Notes under the pieces: generated by a model
What the model was told of the DNA's origin: nothing
Seen by the model: the letters and a program-made list of their open reading frames with translations, nothing else
The model's database searches: none
Assembly (NCBI GenBank): GCA_027596945.1
Contig: JADGJH010001136.1
Span: 1-11,738 of the forward strand
Reading direction: 5' to 3'
Length of the DNA stretch: 11,738 nucleotides
DNA from: Physocladia obscura
Lineage: Eukaryota; Chytridiomycota; Chytridiomycetes; Chytridiales; Chytriomycetaceae
Position numbers and translations under genes: made by a program
In this document: positions 1 through 8,610 of the stretch, one piece after another
Numbering within the stretch: position 1 is the stretch's first letter
Layout: the number at the start of each line of letters is the position of its first letter

Positions 1-95
1 TTTTCTTTCTTTCCGGTTGTGTCATGACAAGTGGTGTTGTTTGGTGGCTGTGAATTAACGAAAAAATCGCCAAAAAAATTTCCAAGAAGTAAAAA
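1..95 (+). promoter_or_regulatory. 5' flank of the secreted-protein gene
   Basis: This is the sequence upstream of the first gene. It ends in an A-rich stretch directly before the ATG at 96 (AAAAAATGAGC), a favourable fungal-type start context with A at -3. I see no clear TATA box. Promoter and 5' UTR cannot be separated from sequence alone. Confidence 0.35.
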
Positions 96-1427
96 ATGAG
101 CTATCTCGGCACACTAGATGGCTTGCAGAGATTTCGGACTCCACTGCTGCTGCTGCTGGCAGGAGTGGGAAGTGGAAGTGGAAATGGACTGGTGGGAGTA
201 CTAGCAGACGCGGCACCGACACCAGCCATGCGGGCATGGGCACGGGCCCGACGGGAAACAGCAACAGCCGGCGTACTCCCGCAACTGGGCACATATATGC
301 TAGCCGGATACTCGTGCGGAACGGCAGCACCCGCGCTGACGACGGACGTGTGGAATGGATGCATTACGGACCTGACGCTCGGGCTCGCCAACAGTCTGTA
401 CGTGATCACGTTCAGCGACACGGGCGACGCCTGTGCTGCTGCGACCGACGCTACGCGGCTGGCAGCGTACTTTGCACCCGGCGCCGCCACCGTCGCCGCG
501 CAGCTGGGCACCACGTCGTCGTTCTATCTTGCGGCTGGCGGCTCCGGCGTCGACGCCCAGTGCACGTTTGCCTACTATCTGGTTGGCGGTCTTGGTGCCC
601 TGTGCGGCGTCGACCGCGGCTGCGCTACCGGTTTTGAATGCGTGGCATCCGTGTGCTCATATCCCCAAGCCATTGTTACCTCCTCCTCTTCAGCCACCTC
701 GCTTACAACAGCAACAACAAACTCCACTATTACTACTGCTGCTACCACTAACACTACCATTACCACTGCTGTTTTCAACTCAACAACTGTCTCCTTGCCA
801 TCCAACTTTACCACCACTGCTGCCTCCGTGTCAACAGTGACAACAGTGTCAACAATCGCAAACACGTCCACTGTTGACCCTGCCACAACCGATTCTACCG
901 TCAGCACCAGCACTACTGCCCTGAATACTACTGCTCCGAGTACCGCCGATGCTACTACCGCAACAACCACTAGCATTACTACCACCTCACAAACGGCTCA
1001 AACCCAAACTCAAGCCCTTGGCAGACCTCCCTACAATCAACCTGTAACCCAAGCCTCATCGGCATCTATATCCACTGCCGACGCCATTACTGCCTTAAAT
1101 TCCGACGGCTCGGCCTCGACTTTGCCACCAACTTCCTCTTTTTCCGACCTTGGTGCGTCAACGTTGCCGACAACAGGCCCTGCTGCGAAAGTTGTTGCCT
1201 TGTCCACAGAACTTGTTGCGCCGTATTCACTACCTAGTGTGACCACCATCTCAACTACTTCTCCTCTAACAAATGCTATCACTGGAAACCTGTTGTCAAC
1301 GGCAACTACAATAATAACGACTGATGCCAACACTTTACAAGGTACCGTCACACAAACCGTTTCTTTGGTTGCCACGGCTACTGTGTCGTCTGCTAGCACT
1401 GCAGATGCTTTAATTCCAGTCCGTTGA
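96..1427 (+). CDS. Predicted secreted protein: Cys-rich domain plus Thr/Ser-rich mucin-like stalk
   Basis: This is an intronless 443-residue frame with a good start context. A hydrophobic run of leucines at about residues 16-22, followed by small residues up to about residue 40, reads as a secretory signal peptide. Residues about 60-190 form a compact region with eight cysteines (74, 89, 113, 156, 170, 176, 182, 187), an even number that would allow four disulfides. From about 195 to the end the protein is dominated by Thr, Ser and Ala, with six N-x-S/T sequons at about residues 208-280, as in O-glycosylated stalks of fungal wall or secreted proteins. There is no strongly hydrophobic C-terminus, so a GPI anchor is not evident and release or wall association is more likely. 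I do not recognise the family of the Cys domain. The domain-coding half is GC-rich and the stalk half is C/A-rich low complexity, which explains the long antisense open frames. Function is unknown; a role at the cell surface is inference. Confidence 0.75.
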   Translation: MSYLGTLDGLQRFRTPLLLLLAGVGSGSGNGLVGVLADAAPTPAMRAWARARRETATAGVLPQLGTYMLAGYSCGTAAPALTTDVWNGCITDLTLGLANSLYVITFSDTGDACAAATDATRLAAYFAPGAATVAAQLGTTSSFYLAAGGSGVDAQCTFAYYLVGGLGALCGVDRGCATGFECVASVCSYPQAIVTSSSSATSLTTATTNSTITTAATTNTTITTAVFNSTTVSLPSNFTTTAASVSTVTTVSTIANTSTVDPATTDSTVSTSTTALNTTAPSTADATTATTTSITTTSQTAQTQTQALGRPPYNQPVTQASSASISTADAITALNSDGSASTLPPTSSFSDLGASTLPTTGPAAKVVALSTELVAPYSLPSVTTISTTSPLTNAITGNLLSTATTIITTDANTLQGTVTQTVSLVATATVSSASTADALIPVR

Positions 1428-2245
1428 TTAAAATTTTTGATTTGTTTTTGATTTGTTATTGGGCCTCTTTTATTTACGAAAAAGTTTTTATTCCGCTTTA
1501 CTGGTTGCACCATCAAAATCTCTATTTTCTTTCTTCTTTTTTTTCTTTTCTCTCTTACACTGCGTTTTTATGCGTACGAAGAAGCCTCATTAAAGTTTGT
1601 TCCCAATAGAGTTCAACCAATAAATAATCTGCTTGCAAACCCCAAACACCAATCGAAATATTCAGACTCTTATTGTTTGTAGATTTTTACAGCAGTGTAG
1701 CTATGCAGAGGACTCCGAAATGAACAAAATCACAGCCCAGTTGACTGTCTTGGCTTTTGCGTCATGCAATTTTTTTCTAGACACACATTAAATTTTTTGT
1801 CCCTCCTGCCCTGCACAACAAAATGCGTACCAGAATTATTGTCGTAATAGTAAGATATCATTGGTTTGAAAAGGATTTGCCAAAGAGTCTTGGTATAGAG
1901 GAGTTTGCTTTTGGTGGAGTTGGAAATGGCGATGCGCCTAATGGATTAATAGCAGTGATGGCAATACTAATTTACAGTGTGCTTGTCGATTCTAAGGTTT
2001 GCCATTGCGAGTTGAAGCGATCCTGGGTAACAATTGTTATCGATGTTCAACGAGAAAAATTCTTTGTGAACGAAAAATAAGTAGTTAAAAAAAATGAGAA
2101 AGAGAAAATGATGAGTCTTTCGCAACAGGAAGCGAAGATTTTATTCTTTCTTGTCCAGTACATTGGCTATAACTTATTTTTCACCTTGCTATCTACTATG
2201 AAAATAGCTGCAACAAACGTGACATTTGCTTTTTGTTCGAAAGAA
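1428..2245. other. Intergenic region between the secreted-protein gene and the Uso1 gene
   Basis: The first 140 bases are T-rich and probably 3' UTR. An AATAAA lies at 1619-1624. An 85-codon open frame at 1823-2080 has no recognisable features and no typical gene composition, so I do not call it. The frame of Uso1 is also open upstream to an ATG at 2108, but that stretch reads as 5' leader. The promoter of the Uso1 gene must lie here; I see no defined motif. Confidence 0.4.
1619..1624 (+). terminator. Possible polyadenylation signal (AATAAA)
   Basis: A canonical AATAAA hexamer lies 192 bases after the stop of the secreted-protein gene, downstream of a T-rich stretch. Position and orientation fit a cleavage/polyadenylation signal for that gene. 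In AT-rich sequence such a hexamer is expected by chance fairly often. Confidence 0.35.
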
Positions 2246-5200
2246 ATGTCATTTTTGTTTGGGGCCTTGTCGCTGGGGAACGGGCATAACAGCAGCGGGA
2301 CGGGCGGAAGTGGTGGAATACTGGGCGGCGGGAGCGGGGCGGAAGGCGACAAGAGCAAAAATAAGGAGGTTGAGCGCACGGTGGCGGCGCTGGTGGAGCG
2401 GGCAACACACGCGACGCTGCTGGAAGACCGACGCGCGGCGGTGCTCGGGCTCAAGGGGCTCGCGCGCGACTTCCGCGGACTCGTTGGCGCGCGGGCCGTG
2501 CCGGTGCTGCTGCATGTGCTGACGGACGATCGGCTCGACGTTGAAATCACCAAGGCCGCCCTCGACGCCCTCAACACGCTCCTGACACCCGCGCAGACCC
2601 CCACCCCGGACCCCAACAACGCGAGTACCAGCAATACTGCAAACAATATTAGTGCATCCCTCGCTATTGCCGTCTGTCGCGACCCGCGCAACGTGGCTTT
2701 GCTGCTCGACATTCTCGAGGACTTTGAGTTCTATATCCGCTTCAACGCCATCCAGCTGCTCGCCACGCTTCTCGACGCCACCGGTCCCGCATTCCAGGAT
2801 GCCGTGCTGACCGCGCCCACCGGAATTGCCCGGCTGATGGATCTGCTGGATGATCCGAGAGAAATTATCAGAAACGGTAAGCTCTTTTTTTTCAACACAA
2901 CCAACCTCAGCCTCACGTCACTCGTTTTTCAAATTCAGAGGCCCTCTTACTCCTCATTTCTCTTACCTCAAACAACGCCGAAATTCAAAAAATTATCGCT
3001 TTTGAAAATGCATTTGAACGTTTGCTTGGCATTGTTCTTGCCGAAGGCGCCAGCGAAGGCGATATCATTGTCCAAGACTGTCTTACTTTGACTCTCAACT
3101 TACTTCGTTACAATATTTCGAATCAGGTTTTATTCTTTCGCCATTTCCTCCACAATGTATTATTTAAAATTAAAAAAACAACAACAATGAAAAACAGAAT
3201 TTATTCAGAGAAAGCAGCTGCATTCGGCAAATTCCCTCTCTTCTCTTGTCGCACTCTGTTTTACAAGATAATAAAGGCGAGCCGATGCCAGTTCCGTTGA
3301 CACATGAAGGAAACACGTGGAACCCACAAAAAATTATCAATGCCCAACTTATTCTCGAACTAATTCGCATTCTTGTCGTTCCAAATAATCCGAACACCGC
3401 CAAAAATCAAATTATTATGAACAATGCCGGAATTTTACTCCCAATCATTGATTTGGCGTTGTGTCCAAAAGTACATTCCAAAGTTCGAACACAGGTAACA
3501 ATTTATGCAAGCGAAGGAAAACTTTATTTTGTGGGAGTAAAGGAGTAGCGGGATATTTTTACGTGAGCAAAGTGATGTTTAAAAAGTGAGTGTAGCGAGC
3601 GACATACAAAAAAGAAGATATATGAATGGAGACCAAGAGTAGTGAGTAAGAAAAGACAAAAAGAACAGAGAAGAAAAAAATAATATTCATAAAATTTGTT
3701 GCAACCACAAACGAATAGGCTTTTAATGCTGTTGGAGATGTCATCAGAGGAAGCCCAGCCAATCAAGAAGTTTTGGGCAAATATGTTGTCATGCCATCGA
3801 AAAAAGATACAACACAAATACCAATATCGGCGATTCTGTGTCTTGTTCAAACGGCTTTAATTGGCGATCATTTTGATTTACGTGCTGCAGGGGCATATTG
3901 TTTCCAGGTTTTAATAACAATTATTCATCTGCGTCTACCTTGCACTTATCATCTGCCTTGTTTCTGTTTTTCAAAGTCTTTTGTGTACAACAATCAAGAA
4001 AATCAACTTGCTCTTGCCGCGACTCTTACTCCTCCTCCATTTGACATGAACGAAGAAGATGGTAACGACTTACAAATGTTTTTAGTCTATATAAATATAA
4101 ACTATGTCAAACAAAAAACAAAAAAAAAAAAAACCCGCAGACCAACCTCAATCGCCAGGGTCTCTAATCATATCAAGTATCCTAAATTGGCAAAAAACGC
4201 GCACCGATCCATACCGAACATGGTTCGCAACAATTCTACTGTCCCATATTGTGGCCGAAAACCCGCGATGCCAAGAAATGGCGTTAAGCGTCAAAATCGA
4301 CGACAGTGACAGTGACGAACCAATATCATTGCTGCATAAAGTTGTTTACGCGTTGCTGGTGGCGACGACGCGAGAAAACGCGGACATTCGGATCGTATTG
4401 GGGATATTGTCGTTGATTGCGACGTGGTTGTTTGCGTCGTCGCATGCTGTAAAAGAGTTTTTGTCGGAGGGTTCTAATTTGCAGTTTGTGAGTTTTTTTG
4501 TTTGTTAATTATTATTAGTAATTTTTTAAATTTTATCTTGGCACGCATGAACATATAATAGTTGATTGAACAAGTGAATGCATCTTCTGGAGTTGATCCA
4601 CTAGTGCAAGGAATGGCTGCGTTTATAATTTCTATTTGTCATGAGTATAATGACAATACAGAAGCGTCTTTTACGCAGTTGCGTTTTAGTTCTTTTTTTT
4701 TTTTTTTGACTTTTTAATTGAACACAAAAAATTTTTGTTCAGGGCAAGTTTGCAAGCTCTTATTGTAAGTCGCATTGGCGGAGGAGTTTTCGTAAGCCGA
4801 ATTGATCGCTTGAAGGATTCCAAGTATTTTCAAAAGGCTGCGCTTAATTTTACGGTTTGTCATTGTTTGTTTTATTGTTTTGTAAATTAAAACAAAAATC
4901 AGTCTGAAAATTCAGAAAACCTGCCTGACGTTTATTTTGATATTGCGTTTGTTGAGTTACTGAAATCGTCTTGTGGTTTGTCACTTCTTATTTTATTTTT
5001 TGAAGGAGTTGACCTTTTTTTTTTTGCAGAACCAATGATTCGATCTGTGATTAACCCGAAAATCAGAGAAAACGCCGCGAAAAAGTCTGCAGAATGTATA
5101 TATATATTTCTATTCTTTCTGTATATAAATCCGGTTGAATTTAATTCATGAATTTGTATTTTTTTTTTTTTTTGTTCAGACGCGGAACTGCAATCACTTG

Positions 5201-5710
5201 TTGACTCGTATAAACTTCAAGTTGCGCAACAAGAATACGAAATTTCTGAATGCAAAAACATTCTTGCACAGACTGAAATGTATCATCGAGATGAGGTCTG
5301 TTTTCTCTCATTTTTATTCCAAAATTGTTGGCGTACGTATATATATATAAAAATAAGAAAAGGTTTCAAAACTACAAGCCGAAATCGAATCCTTGAAAGC
5401 AAAACTCAACAAACAAACGCCCACCGACCAACTCCCACCACGTCCACGCTCGCCAAATACTAGTTCCACTTCTTCTGCTGACGCATCGTCGTCATTCGCG
5501 AAAATAAATAGTCTACAGGTGGATTTGCAGCTGAAAACGCAGGCGTATGATTTGCTCGCACAAGAACAGGATGATTTGCTTGTGTGTCTTGCGGAGAGTG
5601 ATATTACGATTCGAGGTTTGAAGGATCGGTTGAGAGCTTTGGGACAGGTTGTGGAAAGCGATGATGACGAGGAAGATGAGGAGGATGATAATGGAGATGG
5701 AGAGGAGTAG
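2246..5710 (+). CDS. USO1: Uso1/p115 vesicle tethering factor, 12 exons
   Basis: Uso1/p115 is a peripheral Golgi protein that tethers ER-derived COPII vesicles to Golgi membranes, acting with Rab1/Ypt1 and SNAREs. My exon model is 2246-2876, 2939-3126, 3198-3494, 3719-3907, 3977-4061, 4141-4487, 4562-4680 (end uncertain), 4743-4854, 4903-4975, 5030-5095, 5180-5295 and 5363-5710, giving about 856 residues. The start at 2246 is chosen because its N-terminus (MSFLFG) resembles that of animal p115; an in-frame ATG at 2108 is open but unlike the family. A Gly/Ser-rich linker precedes the armadillo head (about 40-655). Head signatures include LLEDRRAAVLGLK, IARLMDLLDDPREIIRN, IQKIIAFENAFERLLGIV and WNPQKIINAQLILELIRILV. 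A short coiled coil spans about 670-770 and 790-836, including the C-terminal motif EQDDLLVCLAESDITIRGLK, followed by an Asp/Glu tail (839-856). All junctions agree in phase except intron 7, described separately. The protein is shorter than human p115 (962) and much shorter than yeast Uso1 (1790), because the coiled coil is short. Confidence 0.93.
3495..3718 (+). other. Intron 3 of the Uso1 gene, long and purine-rich
   Basis: This intron lies between phase-0 exon boundaries (CAG|GTAACA and AATAG|GCT). At 224 nt it is about three times longer than the other ten. Its middle and 3' half are purine-rich and have no polypyrimidine tract before the acceptor, unlike several sibling introns that end in long T runs. 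It contains further donor-like GTGAGC/GTGAGT strings. A minus-strand open frame over it is only the complement of the purine-rich sequence. Confidence 0.75.
4681..4742 (+). other. Intron 7 of the Uso1 gene, non-standard boundary
   Basis: Homology demands coding through NDNTEASF on the left and through SLQALIVSRIG on the right. The acceptor TTGTTCAG at 4742 fits the right side. The only nearby GT donor is GTTTTA at 4683, which leaves the frame one base short of closing. A GC donor at 4681 (GCGTTT) restores the frame with this acceptor. Alternatives are the GT donor with a weaker AAG acceptor at 4756, which restores frame but removes four conserved residues, or a one-base sequence error. The intron contains a long T homopolymer, where read errors are common, but that run is not itself coding. 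Confidence 0.55.
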
Positions 5711-6295
5711 CTGGTCTGATAGAAAAAATTTTATTTTATTTTTTATTTTTTGTTTTTTTTTTTTGTTCTTTTGATTTTTTTTTTTTTTTTCTCTGAATAT
5801 TTTTGATCCAAAAAACGGTTTGTATTACAGCAATGTCCATATTCAATTCACATCAAGTGCTGTATATACTGAGCGGGTGTGCTGTAATCTAGAGTTATTT
5901 TGCACAGAAATCGAGACAAGAAAGAGACAATGATTACTGCTGTATGCCGCCCCAGGCGGAAAGTTAACATGTCGATTGGTTTAGCGTTTCATTTTGAACT
6001 ATGAGTCCCTTTCTTTGTCGAAACAGTCCTTCTTTTTCCTCTTTTCCTTCATAGCATGCCACCACTCTTGTTAATGCTATTTTTTCTACTTCGCAGATTC
6101 TTGAAACAAAATTATATCTGGGTTGTGCGGAACTGACTAAATAGGTAGGTGTGTGCATTTACCGAATTCCGAAATTCTCGCTCCTTCGATCGCCTTTGTT
6201 TTTATAATTCCTCCCATATCGGCAACGATGACATTAGTTTTCATGCACCACGCTCACGTCTCCGGACGGATGATGATTATGAACACCTATAAGCA
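5711..6295. other. Intergenic region downstream of the Uso1 gene
   Basis: The first 100 bases are T-rich homopolymer runs, probably the 3' UTR and termination region of the Uso1 gene. Beyond them lie a 9-bp perfect inverted repeat (ATTACAGCA 5824-5832, TGCTGTAAT 5880-5888) and a small GC hairpin around 5948-5960 (CCGCC/GGCGG). Short open frames on both strands at 5964-6290 have no recognisable content. CpG is present at ordinary frequency, in contrast to the sequence right of about 8600. Confidence 0.4.
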
Positions 6296-6640
6296 ATGAT
6301 GAGCCAATACTCACTTTTTCTACATCCATATCTTTGTTCCTTTACAGATCATATCGCTGAAACTTTAATTTTAGTCCTCCAGGTGATTGATGGCAAGCTT
6401 TTCTCAACATATAAAAATAAATGTCTTTCATTGAATAATATTTACAGCAATTTTCAATGTAAATGGGACAGACGAAAAATTGTGTTTTTCGATAAAGGAA
6501 ATACTGATCTTCTACCAACAGTATATTCCGCATCAAACCCATGGGAACTCATCAGCATTCAGATACATTGCTTTGGCAGATTATTTGGGCATGCATGGAG
6601 GGTCAAACTACTAGGGCCGTCGCAAAGCACCTGTTTGTAA
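6296..6640 (+). CDS. Unrecognised 114-codon open frame, doubtful
   Basis: This is an ATG-initiated open frame in AT-rich sequence between the Uso1 gene and the transposase relic. The product has six cysteines and three tryptophans spread through it but no domain, signal peptide or repeat that I recognise. The start context is not notable, and the second ATG follows the first immediately. Its length is somewhat above chance expectation for this base composition but not decisive. It could be a chance frame or part of the flanking repeat. Confidence 0.15.
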   Translation: MMSQYSLFLHPYLCSFTDHIAETLILVLQVIDGKLFSTYKNKCLSLNNIYSNFQCKWDRRKIVFFDKGNTDLLPTVYSASNPWELISIQIHCFGRLFGHAWRVKLLGPSQSTCL

Positions 6641-6750
6641 CACGGAATTAGGGTTTCAATTTTGGTCTTTTTTATTATTCTTTTGGAACATTTATATCAA
6701 TGAAATAAAAATACCATTTTTTATTTTTTAAACAAATGCAACTAGCACAA

Positions 6751-8152
6751 TTAAATGTAATTTGCAAGAGAAAAACAAGCTCAAGCCGATTTTTCGTCAA
6801 TTGACATACAAGCTTCATAAGTTGCATCAGGCTGATCTTCATGTTGTAAGTGCTCTTTATTTCTGCGTAAATAGTTTTTCACATAGAAAAAACTCTGTTC
6901 AATCTGTTGTGAGATTTTTTAAAAAATTAGGTAGTTTAATCGACGTTGTTTCCATTTGTAACTTACCGGATTTAAATCAGGGGAATAAGGTGAGAGAAAA
7001 ACTAAATGAATTCCAGCTTCATCACATGCTGCTTGAATTCTTGGGTCTTGGCGAATTTTGCGTTATTTTGATATCCAGCACATTTGCAGGAAACAGATTC
7101 ATTTGTGGCAACTAAAATAAAAAATAATCAATAGAGCTACAAAAACTAATAAAAATACCAGTTGTTCTTGCAGAAACTCCAGAAAATCATCATCGGCTTT
7201 AAGTGCTCCAGGCTTGATGGAGAATGACAAATAGCACAGTGCACTCACAAGTGAATCGCCTTTCCCATGTACAAACGGACCAATATGTTCTGCTCGAAGT
7301 CCAGCCCACGCATAGTCCCAGCGACGTTCCAATGTCTTTTTGTTAATGGCAGCTTCGCCAGCAAATACCAATTGCTCCGGTTTGTACTTCCCAATTCGGT
7401 GCCAAAAATTTTGCCGCTCAACCTTATTGCGTTCTGCTGCTCTAACAGATAGCTTTATAAAACATGTAGTATTTCAGTCAAATAAAGGGGGCGGGAGGTT
7501 TGACTATTACCTGTTTATGTGAATATCCAAGTCTCCTCAGCCCCCCAAATGGTTGAAACAGAGACAGCCAATGTGAAAGATGCGTACACTTGCTCCTGCA
7601 GTTCGTCAAGATACCAATCGGTGCGTAAATCAAATAAGGCTCTGATATGCTAAAAGGATCAAAAAATAATTACAGTATGTTTGGAGATGGTGGAGATTTG
7701 CAACTTACTTCGAAGACACGCACTTCCAAAGCCCGCCGTCGAACTGATGGTCTTGAATATGGATTTCTGGCTATTCCAAACATACGAAAGTATCCATAGG
7801 TGCGTGAGACAAGATTATCGTCCAAAATTTCGTGACTTTTGATTACAATATCAGTATGAGCTTGATGTAATGTATCAGAAGGAACTGCATCAAGTAAATA
7901 CTGATGACTTATATTTGCTTTATCCCAAGCTGTCAAGTATTGGCCATTTCCCACAGATGGTAAATTGGCTTTTCGTATTATTTCATTAACAGTATCATTT
8001 TTAGAAAAAGACAGCATGCCATTGATGTCAAAGTCATTTTTGAAACTATGAAATTGAATTGTTTTTCCAATTGAGGTGGGGGTAATAACAGTGGATTTTG
8101 GATTGAGTGGGCTATCAGAATCAATGGGCATTTGGGACTGAGTATTATACAT
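6751..8152 (-). mobile_element. Relic of a Tc1/mariner-IS630 superfamily DNA transposon, ends not found
   Basis: The element is recognised only by its decayed transposase gene. I compared the flanks (about 6560-6780 and 8150-8600) by eye for terminal inverted repeats and flanking TA duplications and found none that I can defend. The element is probably truncated, or its ends have diverged. It sits at the boundary between CpG-normal sequence on the left and CpG-poor sequence on the right. Confidence 0.6.
6781..8152 (-). pseudogene. DDE transposase (Tc1/mariner-IS630 type), four introns, frameshifted
   Basis: Read leftwards, the putative exons are 8152-7709, 7649-7511, 7452-7159, 7111-6967 and 6903-6781. 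The separating introns of 47-63 nt have GT...AG ends (for example GTAAGT...TTTTAG and GTAAGT...CAACAG). Joined, they give the order of family blocks: TDWYLDELQEQVYASF and VSVSTIW, LRRLGYSHKQLSVRAAERN, the first catalytic block LVFAGEAAINKKTLERR, FLQEQL|LPQMNLFP, VLD (second catalytic Asp, 7073-7075), RIQAACDEAGIHLVFLSPYS, then PDLNP|IEQSF holding the third acidic residue (Glu, 6898-6900). Damage: exon 2 has one G too many in a G6 run (7541-7546); exon 4 shifts frame between VLDIKITQN and RQDPRIQAA; the first catalytic Asp is Gly (GGC at 7357-7359). The TGA at 6781-6783 comes nine codons before a TAA at 6751-6753, and those codons resemble the family's C-terminus. The first exon encodes a 148-residue N-terminus without a clear helix-turn-helix. 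Transposase activity is not possible as it stands. Confidence 0.85.
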
Positions 8153-8365
8153 TGCCGCTTGAGTTGGAAAAGCTGTGCTTGATGTTTTGAATTTTTTATC
8201 ATAAAAAAAAATTGGGTTAATAGTGGTGGATTGCCTATATCAACATTGGGGGTTTCGGCTACCTACAATTTTATTTCAATTTTTTAGGGTTCTTGAAATT
8301 TTTTTGAACTTACTAACCCATGATGTTTTTAATTCAAAAGTCAGCTTCAAATGACCCAATGTTCC
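8153..8365. other. AT-rich flank of the transposase relic, no feature seen
   Basis: The frame of transposase exon 1 stays open upstream (rightwards) to about 8240, so the true N-terminus or a further 5' exon could lie here. Otherwise I see no gene, repeat or inverted end. Confidence 0.3.
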
Positions 8366-8508
8366 TCAAGCCATTTGATGCAAGCAGCAATCTATGTTAA
8401 TTAAACAGTGTTTGGCATACTTTTCATCCAATTTGCATGTCAAATTGGCAATTTTTTCGGTACGGCTGGAGTTGATGGACGAGCTGGAGACATTGCCTTG
8501 TGTGTCAA
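8366..8508 (-). other. Candidate terminal exon on the minus strand
   Basis: After an acceptor-like ATTTCAG, a frame of 46 codons runs to a TGA at 8366-8368. It encodes a Ser-rich start, then a segment with Lys/Leu and three Cys residues, with reasonable codon variety. It lies downstream of the minus-strand candidate at 8611-9109 and might be an alternative 3' exon of that gene. I do not recognise it; a chance frame is quite possible. Confidence 0.2.
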
Positions 8509-8610
8509 CTGAAATTGTAGATCATTTTTTACTTGCAGCTATATTCATTAAAATTTATTATTGATAAAATAAAAATTGTTTTAAAAAATAATAATAAAAA
8601 TTAAAAGAAC

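Noticed and set aside
575..1516. Long antisense open frames opposite the secreted-protein gene
   Set aside because: They arise because the complement of Thr/Ala/Ser codons rarely gives stops; composition is Val/Ala repeats without sense.
1823..2080. 85-codon plus-strand open frame upstream of the Uso1 gene
   Set aside because: It has no domain, signal or homologue that I recognise and lies where the promoter and 5' leader of the Uso1 gene are expected.
2108..2245. In-frame upstream extension of the Uso1 protein from an ATG at 2108
   Set aside because: The extra 46 residues are hydrophobic and unlike any family N-terminus, while the ATG at 2246 gives a p115-like start.
2167..2712. Antisense open frames opposite Uso1 exon 1
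   Set aside because: Shadow frames of GC-rich coding sequence; the sense strand is strongly conserved.
3524..3850. 108-codon minus-strand frame over Uso1 intron 3 and exon 4
   Set aside because: It is the complement of a purine-rich intron, giving Phe/Leu-rich nonsense, and overlaps a conserved exon.
5964..6244. Two-part minus-strand gene with a junction near 6146-6173
   Set aside because: The implied intron would be only 26 nt, too short for splicing, and the alternative acceptor leads to a stop within four codons.
6560..8600. Terminal inverted repeats of the transposon
   Set aside because: The only similarities between flanks were a short direct TTAGGGTT match and an AT-rich TGAAATAAAA match, both at chance level.
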